A stretch of 64,000 bases of DNA, from positions 62,001 to 126,000 of the forward strand of contig CAKPAI010000004.1 of assembly GCA_934133005.1 (NCBI GenBank). The letters run 5' to 3'. The number at the start of each line of letters is the position of its first letter. Position 1 is the stretch's first letter. Source of the stretch: an uncultured Clostridia bacterium. GTDB lineage: Bacteria > Bacillota > Clostridia > TANB77 > CAG-508. The notes under the pieces are model-generated. The model saw nothing but the letters and a program-made list of their open reading frames with translations. It was not told the origin of the DNA and searched no databases. The position numbers were made by a program, and so were the translations under genes. Of this stretch, positions 62,934-64,000 are shown piece by piece.

Positions 62934-63758
62934 ATGTCAAAATGTAAAGTAATTGCAATTGCTAATCAAAAAGGTGGAGTAGGTAAAACTACAACTGCAC
63001 TTAATTTGGGTGCAGGATTAGTAAGAGAAGGAAAAAGAGTATTGCTTATTGATTGTGATCCACAAGGAGATTTGACAGCATCATCAGGTTGGCAAACACA
63101 AGATGAATTAAAAAATACACTTGCAAATGCACTAGATAAAGAGATAAGAAATGAAGATATAGAGCAACTAGGAATATTAGAACATAAAGAAGGCTTTGAT
63201 ATTTTACCATCTAATATTGAACTAGAATCTATTGAATTATCATTAGTCAATGTAATGAGCAGAGAGTATGTTTTAGATAATTTACTAGGTAAAGTAAAAG
63301 ATAACTATGATTATATTATTATTGATTGCCGACCAAGTTTAGGTATGCTAACAATGAATGCTTTAACTGCATCAAATAGCGTAATAATTCCTGTTCAAGC
63401 ACAATATCTCCCTGTAAAGGGAATGACACAATTATTAGAAACGATTAACAAGATAAAGTTTAGAATAAATCCTAAACTTAAAATTGATGGAATACTGCTG
63501 AATATTGTAGATAGAAATACCAACTTAACAAGGAATGTTATACAAAGCATACACGATAATTATGGAGAACATATCAAAATTTTTAATACAGTTATTCCAA
63601 AAGGAACAAAAGTTGCAGAAGAAAGCATATACGGAAAAAGTATTTTTGATTATGATAAGAAATCAAAACAAGCAATAGCTTATGAAAATTTAGCAAAGGA
63701 GGTAATTGAAATTGAAGCAAGACACAAAATTAGAGATGGGACTGAAAAGCTACGATGA
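62934..63758 (+). CDS. parA: ParA-family partition ATPase
   Basis: 274 residues. Deviant Walker A KGGVGKTTTALNLG near residue 11 with the lysine signature of ParA/MinD ATPases; switch I VLLIDCDPQGD near 40; Walker B-type YIIIDCRPSLGMLTMNAL near 125. It segregates plasmid or ICE DNA with ParB. GGAGGTGAAG precedes the ATG. It is followed in a different frame by a parB-like gene that overlaps its end by about 47 nt. Confidence 0.95.
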   Translation: MSKCKVIAIANQKGGVGKTTTALNLGAGLVREGKRVLLIDCDPQGDLTASSGWQTQDELKNTLANALDKEIRNEDIEQLGILEHKEGFDILPSNIELESIELSLVNVMSREYVLDNLLGKVKDNYDYIIIDCRPSLGMLTMNALTASNSVIIPVQAQYLPVKGMTQLLETINKIKFRINPKLKIDGILLNIVDRNTNLTRNVIQSIHDNYGEHIKIFNTVIPKGTKVAEESIYGKSIFDYDKKSKQAIAYENLAKEVIEIEARHKIRDGTEKLR

Positions 63759-64000
63759 CATTTTTAAATTAAACACAGGAAAAGATGGAAAAGCAGAAAT
63801 GGTTGTAGTATTATCAATAGATGATATTGATGACTTTAAAAATCACCCATTTAAAATTAAGAATGATGAAAAAATGCAAGAAATGGTTGAAAGTGTAAAA
63901 CAAAATGGTATTTTATTGCCAGTGCTTGTTAGACCAAAAGGCGAAAGAGGATATGAAATGATTTCAGGACATAGAAGAAAATTCGCTTGTAATCTCGCAG
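63712..64000 (+). CDS. parB: ParB-family protein (3' end outside the window)
   Basis: A start TTG at 63712 with AAAGGAGGT 8 nt upstream opens a frame inside the end of parA and stays open to the window edge. After a variable head, it reads VVVLSIDDIDDFKNHPFKI and QNGILLPVLVRPKGERGYEM, then ISGHRRKFAC, the ParB/Spo0J nuclease-like N-terminal domain with the GHRR box. In ParABS systems ParB binds parS and stimulates ParA. The DNA-binding helix-turn-helix is beyond the end. Confidence 0.88.
   Translation, partial: MKQDTKLEMGLKSYDDIFKLNTGKDGKAEMVVVLSIDDIDDFKNHPFKIKNDEKMQEMVESVKQNGILLPVLVRPKGERGYEMISGHRRKFACNLA

Overview
The window comes from the chromosome of an AT-rich, low-GC Gram-positive bacterium that almost certainly forms spores. 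The markers are SpoIIE, a Spo0E-type phosphatase, CotF-type coat proteins, an intact M23 (SpoIIQ-like) peptidase, MecA and a SleB-type hydrolase. Gene content, consensus sigma-A promoters and intrinsic terminators fit an uncultured gut-type member of the Clostridia; I cannot name the genus. Coding density is high and most genes read on the + strand. I found no tRNA, rRNA, CRISPR array, insertion sequence or intact prophage.

Layout. (1) 1-6.9 kb: a 5'-truncated zinc anti-sigma factor, a ZIP metal transporter, a YwlE-like phosphatase, PcrA helicase, two small coat-type proteins, an M23 peptidase and antisense mecA. (2) 7.1-12.9 kb: the cell-shape operon DUF4321-mreB-mreC-mreD-mrdA, then minC without minD/minE. 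(3) 12.9-14.8 kb: three antisense low-complexity small genes and a 0.9 kb AT-rich gap before spoIIE. (4) 14.8-24.5 kb: spoIIE, a WG-repeat protein, acpS, tatD with a YabE/SleB-type protein (as in the yabD-yabE order), xth and an AI-2E-type transporter. (5) 24.6-34.1 kb: a 1984-residue surface protein, rpsU-yqeY and a pair of M16 peptidases. (6) 34.1-48.5 kb: a Spo0E-like gene followed by a complete-looking Gram-positive type IV secretion (T4SS) locus. It has three TrbC/VirB2-like pilins, PrgI/VirB3, a VirB4 in two genes, a VirB6-like channel protein, two VirB8-like proteins and a VirB1-like hydrolase, with no relaxase or coupling protein in the locus. A 71-codon gene of atypical composition sits inside it. 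(7) 48.5-52.6 kb: a DD-carboxypeptidase, a small protein, an XRE regulator and a GLUG-repeat surface protein encoded by 84-nt tandem repeats. (8) 52.8-57.8 kb: the str operon rpsL-rpsG-fusA-tuf, with two related, covarying RNA hairpins between its genes. (9) 57.9-61.6 kb: an SH3-NlpC/P60 hydrolase and ComEC. (10) 61.6 kb to the end: plasmid/ICE-type genes (zinc-finger protein, small proteins, ParA, the start of ParB), probably the edge of a mobile element.

How the parts fit. Envelope growth (MreBCD, PBP2, DacF-like, M23 and NlpC/P60 hydrolases), sporulation control (SpoIIE, Spo0E-like, Spo0A-box-like TGTCGAA sites, MecA) and DNA uptake (ComEC) are all represented. The two strongest candidates for something undescribed are the relaxase-less T4SS locus, flanked by housekeeping genes and possibly under Spo0A control, and the duplicated structured RNA in the str operon.
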